From Clostridia bacterium (GTDB lineage Bacteria > Bacillota > Clostridia > Oscillospirales > CAG-272), in NCBI GenBank assembly GCA_017455185.1, contig JAFTBN010000043.1, forward strand, positions 1 through 48,003: a DNA stretch of 48,003 nt, in the 5' to 3' direction. This document shows, in pieces, positions 1 to 7,882 of this stretch. Position 1 is the stretch's first letter. Every line of letters begins with the position of its first letter. Both the position numbers and the translations under genes were made by a program. The notes beneath the pieces were generated by a model, which saw nothing but the letters and a program-made list of their open reading frames with translations, had not been told where the DNA came from and did not search any database.

Positions 1-288
1 ACAGTTCGGTCCCTATCTGTCGTGGGCGTTAGATATTTGAGAAGGGCTGACCTTAGTACGAGAGGACCGGGTCGGACGCACCGCCAGTACACCAGTTGTT
101 CCGCCAGGGGCATAGCTGGGTAGCTGAGTGCGGTTATGATAAACGCTGAAAGCATCTAAGCGTGAAACATGCTTCAAGATGAGATATCTTTTAAGGTCAC
201 TTGCAGACTACAAGTTTTGATAGGTCAGGTGTGAAAGCGCCGTGAGGCGTGAGCTAACTGATACTAATAGACCGTAGCTTTCATTTCT
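1..288 (+). rRNA. rrl: 23S ribosomal RNA, 3' end (partial)
   Basis: This is the 3' terminal part of large-subunit rRNA, cut by the window start. The sarcin-ricin loop core AGTACGAGAGGACC is at 55-68. It is followed by the conserved domain VI stretch (GCTGAAAGCATCTAAG near 145-160) and the terminal GAGCTAACTGATACTAATAG segment near 250-270. The exact 3' end is estimated. Bases 276-283 and 292-299 (AGCTTTCA/TGAAAGCT) can form a terminal hairpin. No 5S rRNA is visible between here and the terminator at 377-405. Confidence 0.97.
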
Positions 289-376
289 GAGTGAAAGCTT
301 TGTAAAAACACTTGAGTTTCGGTTTTACAGATTCTCCCTTTATTCGATTTTCAATGGGTATGTCGTTTTTCTATGC

Positions 377-405
377 AAAAAAGGCGCCGCGGTGGCGCCT
401 TTTTT
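377..405. terminator. Bidirectional intrinsic terminator of the rRNA operon
   Basis: An 8-bp stem AAGGCGCC (381-388)/GGCGCCTT (394-401) with a 5-nt loop has A-runs on its left and T-runs on its right, so it can stop transcription on both strands. It ends the rRNA operon on plus and can also serve the converging nfnB operon on minus. Confidence 0.9.
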
Positions 406-417
406 CTTTACGGATCG

Positions 418-478
418 CTGCGGACCGTCTCTGCGCAGGAAGGAAATCCTGCGGAAACAGGGACGGTTTGCAGTTCTT
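418..478. terminator. Long imperfect hairpin with T-tract, between rrn and nfnB
   Basis: A nested hairpin consists of CTGC (418-421)/GCAG (470-473), ACCGTC (424-429)/GACGGT (462-467) and CGCAGGA (434-440)/TCCTGCG (47-53 of the 400s). It is followed by TTCTTTTT on plus. It probably acts as a second terminator for the rRNA operon or as 3' end protection for the converging nfnB transcript. Confidence 0.55.
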
Positions 479-500
479 TTTATGACGAAGGTAAATTTCT

Positions 501-1913
501 TTATTGCTTTTGGGACAGATACCGGTCGATGGCGGCGGAAGCGACTTTCCCGGCTCCCATGGCGGAAATGACGGTTGCCGCTCCGGTTACGGCGTCACCG
601 CCTGCAAAGACGGCATCGCGGGAAGTCAGACCTTCCTCGTTGATGATGATACCGCCCCGTTCGTTGACCTGAAGCCCTTCCGTCGTGCTCTTGATGAGCG
701 GGTTGGGCGAGGTTCCGATGGCAATGACGACGGTATCCACGTCCAGGGTAAATTCTGAGCCGGCTACCGGAACGGGTCTGCGGCGGCCCTTTGCGTCGGG
801 CTCGCCCAACTCCATCCGGATGCACTTGATGCCGGTTACAAAGCCGTTTTTCGGATCGCGAGGATCGTCCGGGTTTTGATAACCAAATATTTCAAGCGGG
901 TTGCACAGAAGTCTGAAATCGATTCCTTCTTCCTGTGCGTGTTCCACTTCTTCCCGGCGGGCGGGAAGTTCTTCCATGGAACGGCGGTATACGATATAGA
1001 CTTTCTCGGCACCCAGACGCAGCGCGGTTCTCGCCGCATCCATGGCGACGTTTCCGCCTCCCACAATGGCAACGTTTCCGCCTTTCATAATCGGGGTGGT
1101 CGGGTCATCCCGGTATGCTTTCATCAGATTGGAGCGGGTCAGAAACTCATTGGCAGAGTAAACGCCCTTCAGCCCTTCGCCCGGGATGTTCATGAAATTG
1201 GGCAAGCCGGCACCCGAACCGACGAAGACAGCTTCATAGCCGCTTTCAAACAGTTCGTCAATGGTCAGGGTCTTGCCGATGACAACGTTGGTCTGGATTT
1301 CAACGCCCAGCGCTTTCAGGGTCTCGACTTCCTTTGCTACAATGGTTTTGGGCAGACGGAATTCGGGAATTCCGTACACCAGAACGCCTCCGGCTACATG
1401 CAAGGCTTCAAAGACGGTTACGGCATAGCCTTTCTTGGCCAGATCTCCCGCGCAGGTCAGGCCGGAAGGACCCGAGCCGACGATGGCGACCTTGTGTCCG
1501 TTGGCAGGGGGCGGAACGGGAACGGCGGTTGCGTGCTCGTTGTGCCAGTCCGCGACGAACCGCTCCAGTCGGCCGATGCCGACGGGCTCGAATTTGATGC
1601 CCATGGTGCATTTGCTCTCGCACTGGGACTCCTGAGGGCATACACGGCCGCATACGGCCGGAAGAGAGGAAGTCTGCGTGATGATCCGGTATGCTTCCTC
1701 CAAATTGTCCTTCTTGATTTCATTGATAAAATCCGGAATCTGGATGTTGACCGGGCAGCCGGCCACACACGGACGGTTTTTGCAATTCAGGCAGCGTGCC
1801 GCTTCCTCTTTTGCGATTTCGGCGGTATAACCCAGGGCGACTTCCTTGAAATTGTGTGCCCGTACGGCCGGTTCCTGTGTGGGCATGGGGTGTTTTGTAG
1901 GATTCAGTGGCAT
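501..1913 (-). CDS. nfnB: NfnB-like NADPH-dependent glutamate synthase small-chain homologue (bifurcating transhydrogenase large subunit)
   Basis: A 470-aa cytosolic flavoprotein. In the family it reduces NADP+ with electrons bifurcated from NADH and reduced ferredoxin (NfnAB), and it is often annotated as gltA. Two [4Fe-4S] cysteine sets are visible near the N-terminus (Cys41/44/49/53 and Cys88/92/98/102). A Rossmann FAD motif GSGPSG lies at 146-151, followed by a second dinucleotide motif (IVGGGNVAMD) for NADP(H). The ATG start has an AAGGAG site. nfnA lies only 12 nt upstream on the same strand, and this pairing is what favours Nfn over a true glutamate synthase, because no large glutamate synthase subunit is nearby. 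It is the last gene of the operon that starts at the PlsY-like gene. Confidence 0.88.
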   Translation of the reverse strand: MPLNPTKHPMPTQEPAVRAHNFKEVALGYTAEIAKEEAARCLNCKNRPCVAGCPVNIQIPDFINEIKKDNLEEAYRIITQTSSLPAVCGRVCPQESQCESKCTMGIKFEPVGIGRLERFVADWHNEHATAVPVPPPANGHKVAIVGSGPSGLTCAGDLAKKGYAVTVFEALHVAGGVLVYGIPEFRLPKTIVAKEVETLKALGVEIQTNVVIGKTLTIDELFESGYEAVFVGSGAGLPNFMNIPGEGLKGVYSANEFLTRSNLMKAYRDDPTTPIMKGGNVAIVGGGNVAMDAARTALRLGAEKVYIVYRRSMEELPARREEVEHAQEEGIDFRLLCNPLEIFGYQNPDDPRDPKNGFVTGIKCIRMELGEPDAKGRRRPVPVAGSEFTLDVDTVVIAIGTSPNPLIKSTTEGLQVNERGGIIINEEGLTSRDAVFAGGDAVTGAATVISAMGAGKVASAAIDRYLSQKQ

Positions 1914-1925
1914 TTCAGTTTCTCC

Positions 1926-2774
1926 TTATGCTTTTCCAAACAGATTGCAGGCCTTGTCATAGGCGTGGCGCTCTTCCGGGAAATACATTCTTCCGCGGGA
2001 CATTGCTTCGTCGAAGTCCACCTCGTAGCCGTTGAAATCGGGGCCGTCCACACAGGCGAATTTCATAACTCTTTTTCCGTCCTGCGTCAGGGTCAGGCGG
2101 CATCCGCCGCACATGCCGGTTCCGTCGATCATAATGGGATTCATGGAGACCGTAACGGGGACATTGAAGGGCTTGGCGGTCAGGACGACAAATTTCATCA
2201 TGATCAGAGGCCCGATGGTAATGATGGTATCAAACCGCTCTCCGGCTTCAAGCAGTTCCTTCAGCGGAACGGTTACGTTGCCGTGACGGCCGTACGAGCC
2301 GTCGTCGGTCATCATGAAAAGCCGATTGGAACAAGCGTTGAATTCTTCCTCGAGGATCACCAGGTCCTTGGAGCGGAATCCGATGATACTGGTCACGTCC
2401 GCACCGAGTTTGTGGAACTCCTGTGCGACCGGCATCGCGATGGCGCAGCCGACTCCGCCGCCTACGATGCAGACTTTGCGGATGCCCTGCGTATGGGTGG
2501 CAACGCCCAGAGGGCCGACAAAATCGGAAATCGAATCGCCTTCGTTTTTCTGATTGAGTGCAAGAGTTGTCGCACCGACAATCTGGAAAATGATTTTGAC
2601 GGTTCCTTCGTCCGGATTGGTTCCTGCGACGGTCAGGGGAATGCGTTCTCCGTCTTCACTGACCCGGAGAATGATGAACTGTCCGGGCTTTGCTTTCTTG
2701 GCAACCAGCGGAGCCAGGATTTCCATCTGTGTGACGGTTGGATTGAGTTCTTTTTTTCGGATGATCGGATACAT
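1926..2774 (-). CDS. nfnA: NfnA-like ferredoxin/NAD(P)H oxidoreductase subunit
   Basis: A 282-aa protein of the dihydroorotate dehydrogenase electron-transfer (PyrK) / sulfide dehydrogenase subunit family. With NfnB it would form the NADH-dependent reduced ferredoxin:NADP+ oxidoreductase that balances ferredoxin, NADH and NADPH in anaerobes. The N-terminal ferredoxin-reductase-like FAD domain is followed by a nucleotide-binding motif VGGGVG at 104-109. The C-terminal [2Fe-2S] site shows the Nfn-type ligand set Asp217, Cys222, Cys225 and Cys241. The ATG has an AAAGGAA site upstream. It lies 15 nt after the FolC-like gene and 12 nt before nfnB, so it is almost certainly co-transcribed with both. 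Confidence 0.88.
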   Translation of the reverse strand: MYPIIRKKELNPTVTQMEILAPLVAKKAKPGQFIILRVSEDGERIPLTVAGTNPDEGTVKIIFQIVGATTLALNQKNEGDSISDFVGPLGVATHTQGIRKVCIVGGGVGCAIAMPVAQEFHKLGADVTSIIGFRSKDLVILEEEFNACSNRLFMMTDDGSYGRHGNVTVPLKELLEAGERFDTIITIGPLIMMKFVVLTAKPFNVPVTVSMNPIMIDGTGMCGGCRLTLTQDGKRVMKFACVDGPDFNGYEVDFDEAMSRGRMYFPEERHAYDKACNLFGKA

Positions 2775-2789
2775 AGGTTGTTCCTTTCT

Positions 2790-4118
2790 TTATGGCAAAA
2801 CAAGAGATTTGTTTTTTCGGTGATAGGCCTGCTTGACGCGTTCAAGATAGGCGTAGGGACCGCAAAAGAGAAAAGTGGTCTGCGGTCTTCTCAGCAGGGC
2901 GTGAAGATGTTCCACGTCCGCCTTTTGCTGCCGCGTGACGGACAGTCCGTCCTGCGGACCGGGGAAATAGGCTATCTGATACCGCTGAGGGTCTTTTTCG
3001 CACAGAGCGGAAAGCCCCGGGAGCAGAAGTCCTTCGGGAACACAGAAGCACAGAGTCTCCTCGTTCTTGGATTCTTCGCTCCGGATGGCCTCATGGGTGA
3101 TCCGGAGCAGCTGTAAATCTCCGGGTGCGCATACGGCATGCAGGATGCTGGTCGGAAAATAGGAGAGCGCTTCATACTGGAATGGGGACATAAAGTCCTC
3201 CAGCACGTGATGCAATGTCTCCAATGAGATGACGACGCCGTGCTGTTCTCTCAGAACCCGCGCGGCTTCCAACGTAAGGCAGGAAGCCTGAAAAACGGCC
3301 TCGGACAGAGAATGAAGCCGGAAACAGTCCTGATTCTCATAGGAAAACCGGATTGTGCCGTCCTTGCGGCTGACGCCCGAAATGCGGCTGGGAGAAATCT
3401 GGGTAAAGCGGGAGTCCAGGTTGGCGCATTGTTCCAGGATGGATTGCAATTGAGAAACCCCGGCCAGGCTGTTGATGACGTGCATGCTTTGCGAGCGGCC
3501 GTGGTGTTTGGAATAACCAAGGAAAACGGACTTTACCGATTCTCTTGAAGAAAGCGCGGATATCAAAAGAAGATTCGGTTTCCAAACCGAAGTGAGCAGG
3601 GGCATGTAAGGGCCGAGACGAGGGACGCCGGTCAGGTCAATCAAAAGGGAATTGCAGCGCTCTTCCAGAAAGATTTTGGCTGCGAACGCCAGTTTTTTCT
3701 CCATAGGGGACAGAGGCTCGGGTTCGAGCATGTCTCCTTTCGGCGCATTTGCGTCTGCAGGAGCGGGAAGAGACGTTTGAAGCTGTGCGCGAAACGATTC
3801 GGCCAGGCGGCAGAATTTTTCCTTGGACAGGCAGCGGGAATTGACGAGAATATCGCCCCGCATCTCTTCCGCACCCGGGTTGGTATCATCCAGACGCAGA
3901 AATCCGACGTTGGTCTGATTGGATGCGGTCAGCGCGTCGGAGAGCATTTTCCCCGCCAGACGGCCGTCCGCCTCGCCGTTGATGTACACACAGCAATCCA
4001 TATACCGGGTCTGCAAGGAGCGGAACAGGGCCTGAAAGAAGGGGGAAGGTCTGGTTCCGGGCGCTTCGTCGGAAGGAGAAGCCTGCTGCAAAAAGGCCAG
4101 GGCGTGTTTGTAAATCAT
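2790..4118 (-). CDS. FolC-like (folylpolyglutamate synthase family) probable pseudoenzyme
   Basis: A 442-aa protein with the overall layout of folylpolyglutamate/dihydrofolate synthases. The N-terminus (YKHALAFLQ) resembles the FolC start. A stretch at about 88-110 resembles the substrate-loop region, and a C-terminal ligase-like half is present. The catalytic signatures are gone: where FolC has the P-loop GTNGKGS, residues 43-58 read VYINGEADGRLAGKML, and the expected DGAHNP of the C-terminal domain is replaced by HAVCAPGD. ATP-dependent ligase activity is therefore unlikely. Its ATG overlaps the stop of the upstream methyltransferase gene (ATGA), implying translational coupling. Its function is unknown; a regulatory or binding role is possible. 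Family membership is inferred by eye and is the weak point. Confidence 0.6.
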   Translation of the reverse strand: MIYKHALAFLQQASPSDEAPGTRPSPFFQALFRSLQTRYMDCCVYINGEADGRLAGKMLSDALTASNQTNVGFLRLDDTNPGAEEMRGDILVNSRCLSKEKFCRLAESFRAQLQTSLPAPADANAPKGDMLEPEPLSPMEKKLAFAAKIFLEERCNSLLIDLTGVPRLGPYMPLLTSVWKPNLLLISALSSRESVKSVFLGYSKHHGRSQSMHVINSLAGVSQLQSILEQCANLDSRFTQISPSRISGVSRKDGTIRFSYENQDCFRLHSLSEAVFQASCLTLEAARVLREQHGVVISLETLHHVLEDFMSPFQYEALSYFPTSILHAVCAPGDLQLLRITHEAIRSEESKNEETLCFCVPEGLLLPGLSALCEKDPQRYQIAYFPGPQDGLSVTRQQKADVEHLHALLRRPQTTFLFCGPYAYLERVKQAYHRKNKSLVLP

Positions 4119-5305
4119 AAGGCAGATCCTTCATCCATATTCTGCATCAGAAACCGCTTGGCGTGTTCGTATTCGGCCAGAAGGCGGAAGGCTTCCGGAC
4201 TTGCGGGATTGAAATCCTTTCTCCGGATTCCTCTGAGCAGAATGTTCTTCGGGGTTTCCTCGGGAGAGATCAGTTCCAGGTCGCGCACTTCGTAACCATG
4301 CGCCTCCAGTTTCATCAGACGGACCGCGTCGGTCGCCGCTTCGCACAGTTTCTGCCTGAGCATGCTGTGTCTGGCGATGAAATCCAGCGGAGGGCAGGAC
4401 AGTTTGCGGTTCAGTTCGTGCTGGCAGCAGGGAGTGGACAGAATGACACGGGCCTGCCACAGAATGGCCTGGTCCAGCACGATGTCGGTGGCAATGTCGC
4501 AGGCGTGCAAAGACAGGACCAGGTCAACCGGCGCGTCGGCTTTGCAGCTCCGGATGTCCATGGCAAAGAAGGACAGGTTTTCAAATCCGCAATCCTTGGC
4601 CGTCTGATTGCAATACAGGACAACGTCTTCCTTCAGATCCACGCCGGTCATCTCAACAGAGCGGCCGCGCAGAGAGGTGAAATAATAATAGACCGCGAAA
4701 GACAGATAGCTTTTTCCGCAGCACAGGTCCCAGATATGGAGCACGCCTTCCGACGGAAGGAACTTCTCTATGTCCGCGACGATTTCCAGGAATTTGTTGA
4801 TCTGGCGGAATTTGGCCTGTTTTTTGTCGTAGACCCGTCCGTTTGCGTCTGCAATGCCCAATGCGTGCAGGAAGGGCTCTTTGCCGGAGAGAAGATAGGA
4901 TTTCTTTTTGTTGTTTTCCTCGGGTGCCCGGGCGGGCTGAGCCGAGGAAAGGGCGAGAGCACGCCGCAGCTTTTCCCCGCCGATCAGGGAAGCGGTTTGC
5001 CCGTTCCGGGATTCTTTGTATTCGCAATTGCCTGCGGTGCTCATCAGATTGAGCTGCTTGAAGGGCTGGAGCAGACCGCCGAGCGCGGGGTCGTCTGTTT
5101 CGATGTTTTTCTGGGTTGCCTTGTTGTCCGTGCCGAAGTATTCCAGCTGCAGCATCGGATGCTTGCGGATCTGCCGGATCGAGAGAACCATCTTCCCGAC
5201 GGCCGGGTCCTTCGATTTGGAGGCTGTCAGCTTGATCAGACAGTTTTTCCGGATACAGAGCTGCAAAAGAGAAAGGAGTTCGGTTTGCGGAAGGTTTTGT
5301 TCCAT
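4115..5305 (-). CDS. Class I SAM-dependent methyltransferase (METTL25/GSTCD-like domain)
   Basis: A 396-aa protein. A Rossmann methyltransferase core begins with motif I WDLCCGKSYLSFA at about 192-204. It continues with an acidic SAM-ribose region (GVDLKEDVV) and the motif SLHACDIATD near 262. A CCQHEL segment follows. These SLHACD and CCQH patterns are typical of the Methyltransf_32 group, whose substrates (tRNA or protein in eukaryotic relatives) are not settled for bacteria. The roughly 170-residue N-terminal extension has no recognisable domain. The ATG has an AAGGGAA site two nucleotides after the PlsY-like stop region, and its own stop overlaps the FolC-like start. It is the second gene of the five-gene operon. 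Confidence 0.75.
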   Translation of the reverse strand: MEQNLPQTELLSLLQLCIRKNCLIKLTASKSKDPAVGKMVLSIRQIRKHPMLQLEYFGTDNKATQKNIETDDPALGGLLQPFKQLNLMSTAGNCEYKESRNGQTASLIGGEKLRRALALSSAQPARAPEENNKKKSYLLSGKEPFLHALGIADANGRVYDKKQAKFRQINKFLEIVADIEKFLPSEGVLHIWDLCCGKSYLSFAVYYYFTSLRGRSVEMTGVDLKEDVVLYCNQTAKDCGFENLSFFAMDIRSCKADAPVDLVLSLHACDIATDIVLDQAILWQARVILSTPCCQHELNRKLSCPPLDFIARHSMLRQKLCEAATDAVRLMKLEAHGYEVRDLELISPEETPKNILLRGIRRKDFNPASPEAFRLLAEYEHAKRFLMQNMDEGSAL

Positions 5306-5307
5306 GG

Positions 5308-6120
5308 CTATTTCCCTTTCTTCTTCGGTTTTTCCTTCAGCCCGATGTCCGGCATAGAAGTTTCCTGCTCCTTCTTACGGAAGGAGAACTTCGCTTCTTC
5401 GTTGTTCTTCAGGTTGCGGATGTTGTTCCGGTGGGTAAAGGCCACGAGCAAGGCGGTCAGGATGGCCATATAGAGAAACCAGTCCGCCTGGAACGTGTTT
5501 TTGGTAAACCGATTCAGCAAAACGGGATATAACAGTCCGTACATGATGGATGCGATGGACAGATACCGGCTTGCAATCAGAATGGCGAGGAAAAAAGCAA
5601 AGAGAATCAGAAAGGTCCAGGGGTTGAGCAGTAGCGTCGAGACAAACAGGCAGATCAGGCCTTTTCCGCCCTTGAATCTGAAATAGATTGGAAACGCGTG
5701 CCCGAGCAGGCAGAAAAAGGCGCTGATCGCCATTCCGCTCTGGGCATAAATCAGAAAGCCGGCTCCGAGAGCGGCAAGCGTCTTCAGGACGTCGAGGGAC
5801 AGAACCGGTAGGGCCTCCTTAAGGCCGAACACCTGATAAACCGAGATGGCGTCCGCGTCAAAAACACCTCGTTCGCGGATGTCCATATGGTATTTGATCC
5901 GGGTAAAAAGGATGGCTCCGTTCAGGGATCCCAAAAGGTACCCGGCCAGAATGCAGAGAAACACGCCCAGGACCAGAAAGCCCATGGTGATTCCGGCTTC
6001 TTTCCCGCTCGCCTGTCCCCATGCGTAAATCAGGCACCAGGGCAGGGAAAAGCCTTCAGAGGCGGCCGGAGCAGAGGCTTCTGCCGCTTGCTCAAAAAGG
6101 CGAAAGACCATCGTGTCCAT
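5308..6120 (-). CDS. PlsY-like membrane acyltransferase homologue with degenerate motif 1
   Basis: A 270-aa multi-pass membrane protein related to the acyl-phosphate:glycerol-3-phosphate acyltransferase PlsY. GYLLGSLNGA (60-69) matches the first helix. GHAFPIYFRFKGGKG (140-154) matches motif 2, and THRNNIRNL (229-237) matches motif 3. Motif 1, normally GSGNxGATNxxR, reads GVFDADAISVYQ (85-96), so the Ser, both Asn and the Arg are missing. About 45 extra N-terminal residues and a Lys-rich tail are also unlike classic PlsY (about 200 aa). The ATG at 6120 sits 8 nt after AGGGGG; an in-frame TTG at 6126 is too close to that site. It may be a paralogue with altered or lost acyltransferase function. 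It is the first gene of the operon. Confidence 0.72.
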   Translation of the reverse strand: MDTMVFRLFEQAAEASAPAASEGFSLPWCLIYAWGQASGKEAGITMGFLVLGVFLCILAGYLLGSLNGAILFTRIKYHMDIRERGVFDADAISVYQVFGLKEALPVLSLDVLKTLAALGAGFLIYAQSGMAISAFFCLLGHAFPIYFRFKGGKGLICLFVSTLLLNPWTFLILFAFFLAILIASRYLSIASIMYGLLYPVLLNRFTKNTFQADWFLYMAILTALLVAFTHRNNIRNLKNNEEAKFSFRKKEQETSMPDIGLKEKPKKKGK

Positions 6121-6150
6121 CGGCAAAACCCCCTTTTACAAGATGCTATC

Positions 6151-6179
6151 ATTATAGCACACAGGACAGCAATCCGCAA
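6151..6179 (-). promoter_or_regulatory. Sigma-A promoter of the plsY-like...nfnB operon
   Basis: The minus strand reads TTGCGG (6174-6179), a 17-nt spacer, then a perfect TATAAT (6151-6156), 31 nt before the ATG at 6120. Confidence 0.85.
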
Positions 6180-6213
6180 GGACAGACCGATTTTTCTGTT
6201 TGTGATGCGCAGA

Positions 6214-6257
6214 CAAAAAAGAGCCCGGAGACCGGCATGAAAGCCGGCCCTCGGGCT
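6214..6257 (-). terminator. Intrinsic terminator of the solute-binding protein gene
   Basis: On the minus strand, AGCCCGAGG...GCCGGC/GCCGG...CCGGGCT forms a long GC-rich stem followed by TTTTTT. It separates the solute-binding protein gene from the promoter of the next operon. Confidence 0.9.
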
Positions 6258-6275
6258 ATGTTTATGAATCAGGGA

Positions 6276-7802
6276 TCAGCCGATTTTCTGCAGTGCTTCG
6301 ACGGTCTTACCCAATTCTTCGTCGATGACTTCCTCGTTCGATGCCCACAGTGTGGAAACGTTCTGTTCCTGGTGCTTGGGCAAACGGAGAACGCCGTCAG
6401 CGAAGCGAGCGAAGTCGAAGATGATGCCGATGTCATACATACGGGTATCGAAGATCAGCTTCAGCATTTCGCGGGACTGAGGATCGCGGGTGCCTTTTCC
6501 TTCCAGAACTACGTTGTACAGTTCGGGATAGACATCCTGACTGGAAATGTAGGACATGTATTCGAGCGCTACGCCGATTTTGTTTGCTTCCTCGTCATCC
6601 TGGACCGAAGTGCTCGGAACGGCAAACAGGGAACCGTGGTGCGGAGAAATTTCGGAGTAATACTGATGCTGGGATGCCTCGTACTGAGGAATCGGCAGAA
6701 TGCCATACTCGGAAACCATGCTGCGCAATTCGTTGACGCCTTTGATGCAGCTGAAACTGAAGAACACCAGATCCGACTGGAAAGGATTCGTCAACTGGCT
6801 GGCTTCGGAATAGTTAACGTCAGAGAAATAAGCTTTGCTCAGGCACAGGTCGTTGAGCGTGTCTTCCACGATGTCGATGGCGCGCTCGCTGTAGAACGTG
6901 TAAACCAGATACTTGTCCGGATCGGTTGTGCAGAAGCGTTCACCTGCTCCGTTGAAGATGAAGTGCATCGGGTCGTCGCCGCCGGTACAGCCAAAGATAT
7001 CGTCAATGGTGTATCCGTCTCCGGTGGTATCCTTGTAGGTGTTCTCCATGACTTCGACAACTTTTTCCAGAGTCCAGGTGTAATCGTTGACCATGTTGTA
7101 GAAGTAGTTGTCCGCGTAATCGTGCTCAGCGGCCAGGTTCTTGTTGTAGAACATGCAGGCGGTAGCGCCTTTGTCCAGCAAAAGCAGATCGGAGGCAGCC
7201 ATGATGGTGTTTCCGCCGAAGGTGAAGGTGTTGACCGAGTCCTGGTTGTACCAGGGCTTGGAAAGATCCATGGTGCGGATGTCGGACATATCGCCGAATG
7301 AATTGGTGGTCATCAGGAACTGGAACTGGTAGCCTCTCTGTACCACGAGCTGGTAAGCGTCGTCGTTGGTGGAGACCAGGTTCTTGATGGTGGCGGTGAT
7401 GGGATCTGTATCCATGTATTCGGTGTTGACGTGAATGCCGTAATCGGTTTCCAGCAGGTTGTTGCGTTCGAAAACGGCACGGACGATACCGTCGCCGGTG
7501 TCTTCCTCAACGGCGATTTCTTCCCACGGAATCCACTTTTCACCGACGCCCTGTCCGCCGACGGTCCAGTGCAATACGTTGAGTTCAAAGCCGTAATCCT
7601 GTTTCTCGGGAAGAGTGGTCGGGACAATGGCGGGTTCGGTTTCCGACTCGGTCTCGGACGGCTCTTTCTTTGTTTCCTGCGATGTGGGCTGCTTGTCGCC
7701 CTGGGTGGTGTCTTTTTCGCCGGGTTTGTCACCGCAGGCGGCAAAAACGGTTAATACCATCAGCAAGGCCAGAAGCAGGCTGCAAATGCGTAAAAACTTC
7801 AT
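6276..7802 (-). CDS. Extracellular solute-binding lipoprotein (ABC transporter type)
   Basis: A 508-aa secreted lipoprotein. The start is the ATG at 7802 (MKFLRICSLL), preceded by an ideal AAGGAGG; earlier in-frame starts lack one. A signal peptide ends in a lipobox (LTVFAAC) at about residues 17-23. A low-complexity Thr/Glu/Pro/Lys linker follows to about residue 60, typical of surface lipoprotein tethers. The remainder is an Asp/Tyr/Phe-rich binding-protein fold of the family 1 (sugar-type) class, judged by its overall look and length rather than a firm motif. No permease or ATPase gene is adjacent, so the transporter partner must be encoded elsewhere. It has its own promoter and terminator. 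The ligand cannot be read from the sequence; a carbohydrate is the usual case. Confidence 0.85.
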   Translation of the reverse strand: MKFLRICSLLLALLMVLTVFAACGDKPGEKDTTQGDKQPTSQETKKEPSETESETEPAIVPTTLPEKQDYGFELNVLHWTVGGQGVGEKWIPWEEIAVEEDTGDGIVRAVFERNNLLETDYGIHVNTEYMDTDPITATIKNLVSTNDDAYQLVVQRGYQFQFLMTTNSFGDMSDIRTMDLSKPWYNQDSVNTFTFGGNTIMAASDLLLLDKGATACMFYNKNLAAEHDYADNYFYNMVNDYTWTLEKVVEVMENTYKDTTGDGYTIDDIFGCTGGDDPMHFIFNGAGERFCTTDPDKYLVYTFYSERAIDIVEDTLNDLCLSKAYFSDVNYSEASQLTNPFQSDLVFFSFSCIKGVNELRSMVSEYGILPIPQYEASQHQYYSEISPHHGSLFAVPSTSVQDDEEANKIGVALEYMSYISSQDVYPELYNVVLEGKGTRDPQSREMLKLIFDTRMYDIGIIFDFARFADGVLRLPKHQEQNVSTLWASNEEVIDEELGKTVEALQKIG

Positions 7803-7839
7803 ATTTCCTCCTTGAAAGGGATTGTTTTTATCGATATAA

Positions 7840-7868
7840 AGAGTAGCACAAAAGTGCGTTTTTGTCAA
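7840..7868 (-). promoter_or_regulatory. Sigma-A promoter of the solute-binding lipoprotein gene
   Basis: The minus strand has consensus TTGACA (7863-7868), a 17-nt spacer and TACTCT (7840-7845), 38 nt before the ATG. Confidence 0.8.
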
Positions 7869-7882
7869 TAAGAGCGCCGGGC

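Noticed and set aside
501..1913. Annotation as authentic glutamate synthase small subunit
   Set aside because: No large subunit is present and the partner is NfnA with the Asp/Cys3 [2Fe-2S] site, so Nfn transhydrogenase is the better reading.
876..3116. 746-aa plus-strand open frame antisense to nfnB/nfnA
   Set aside because: It is a shadow frame produced by GC-rich codons of two well-supported minus genes; the translation has no family features and no ribosome site.
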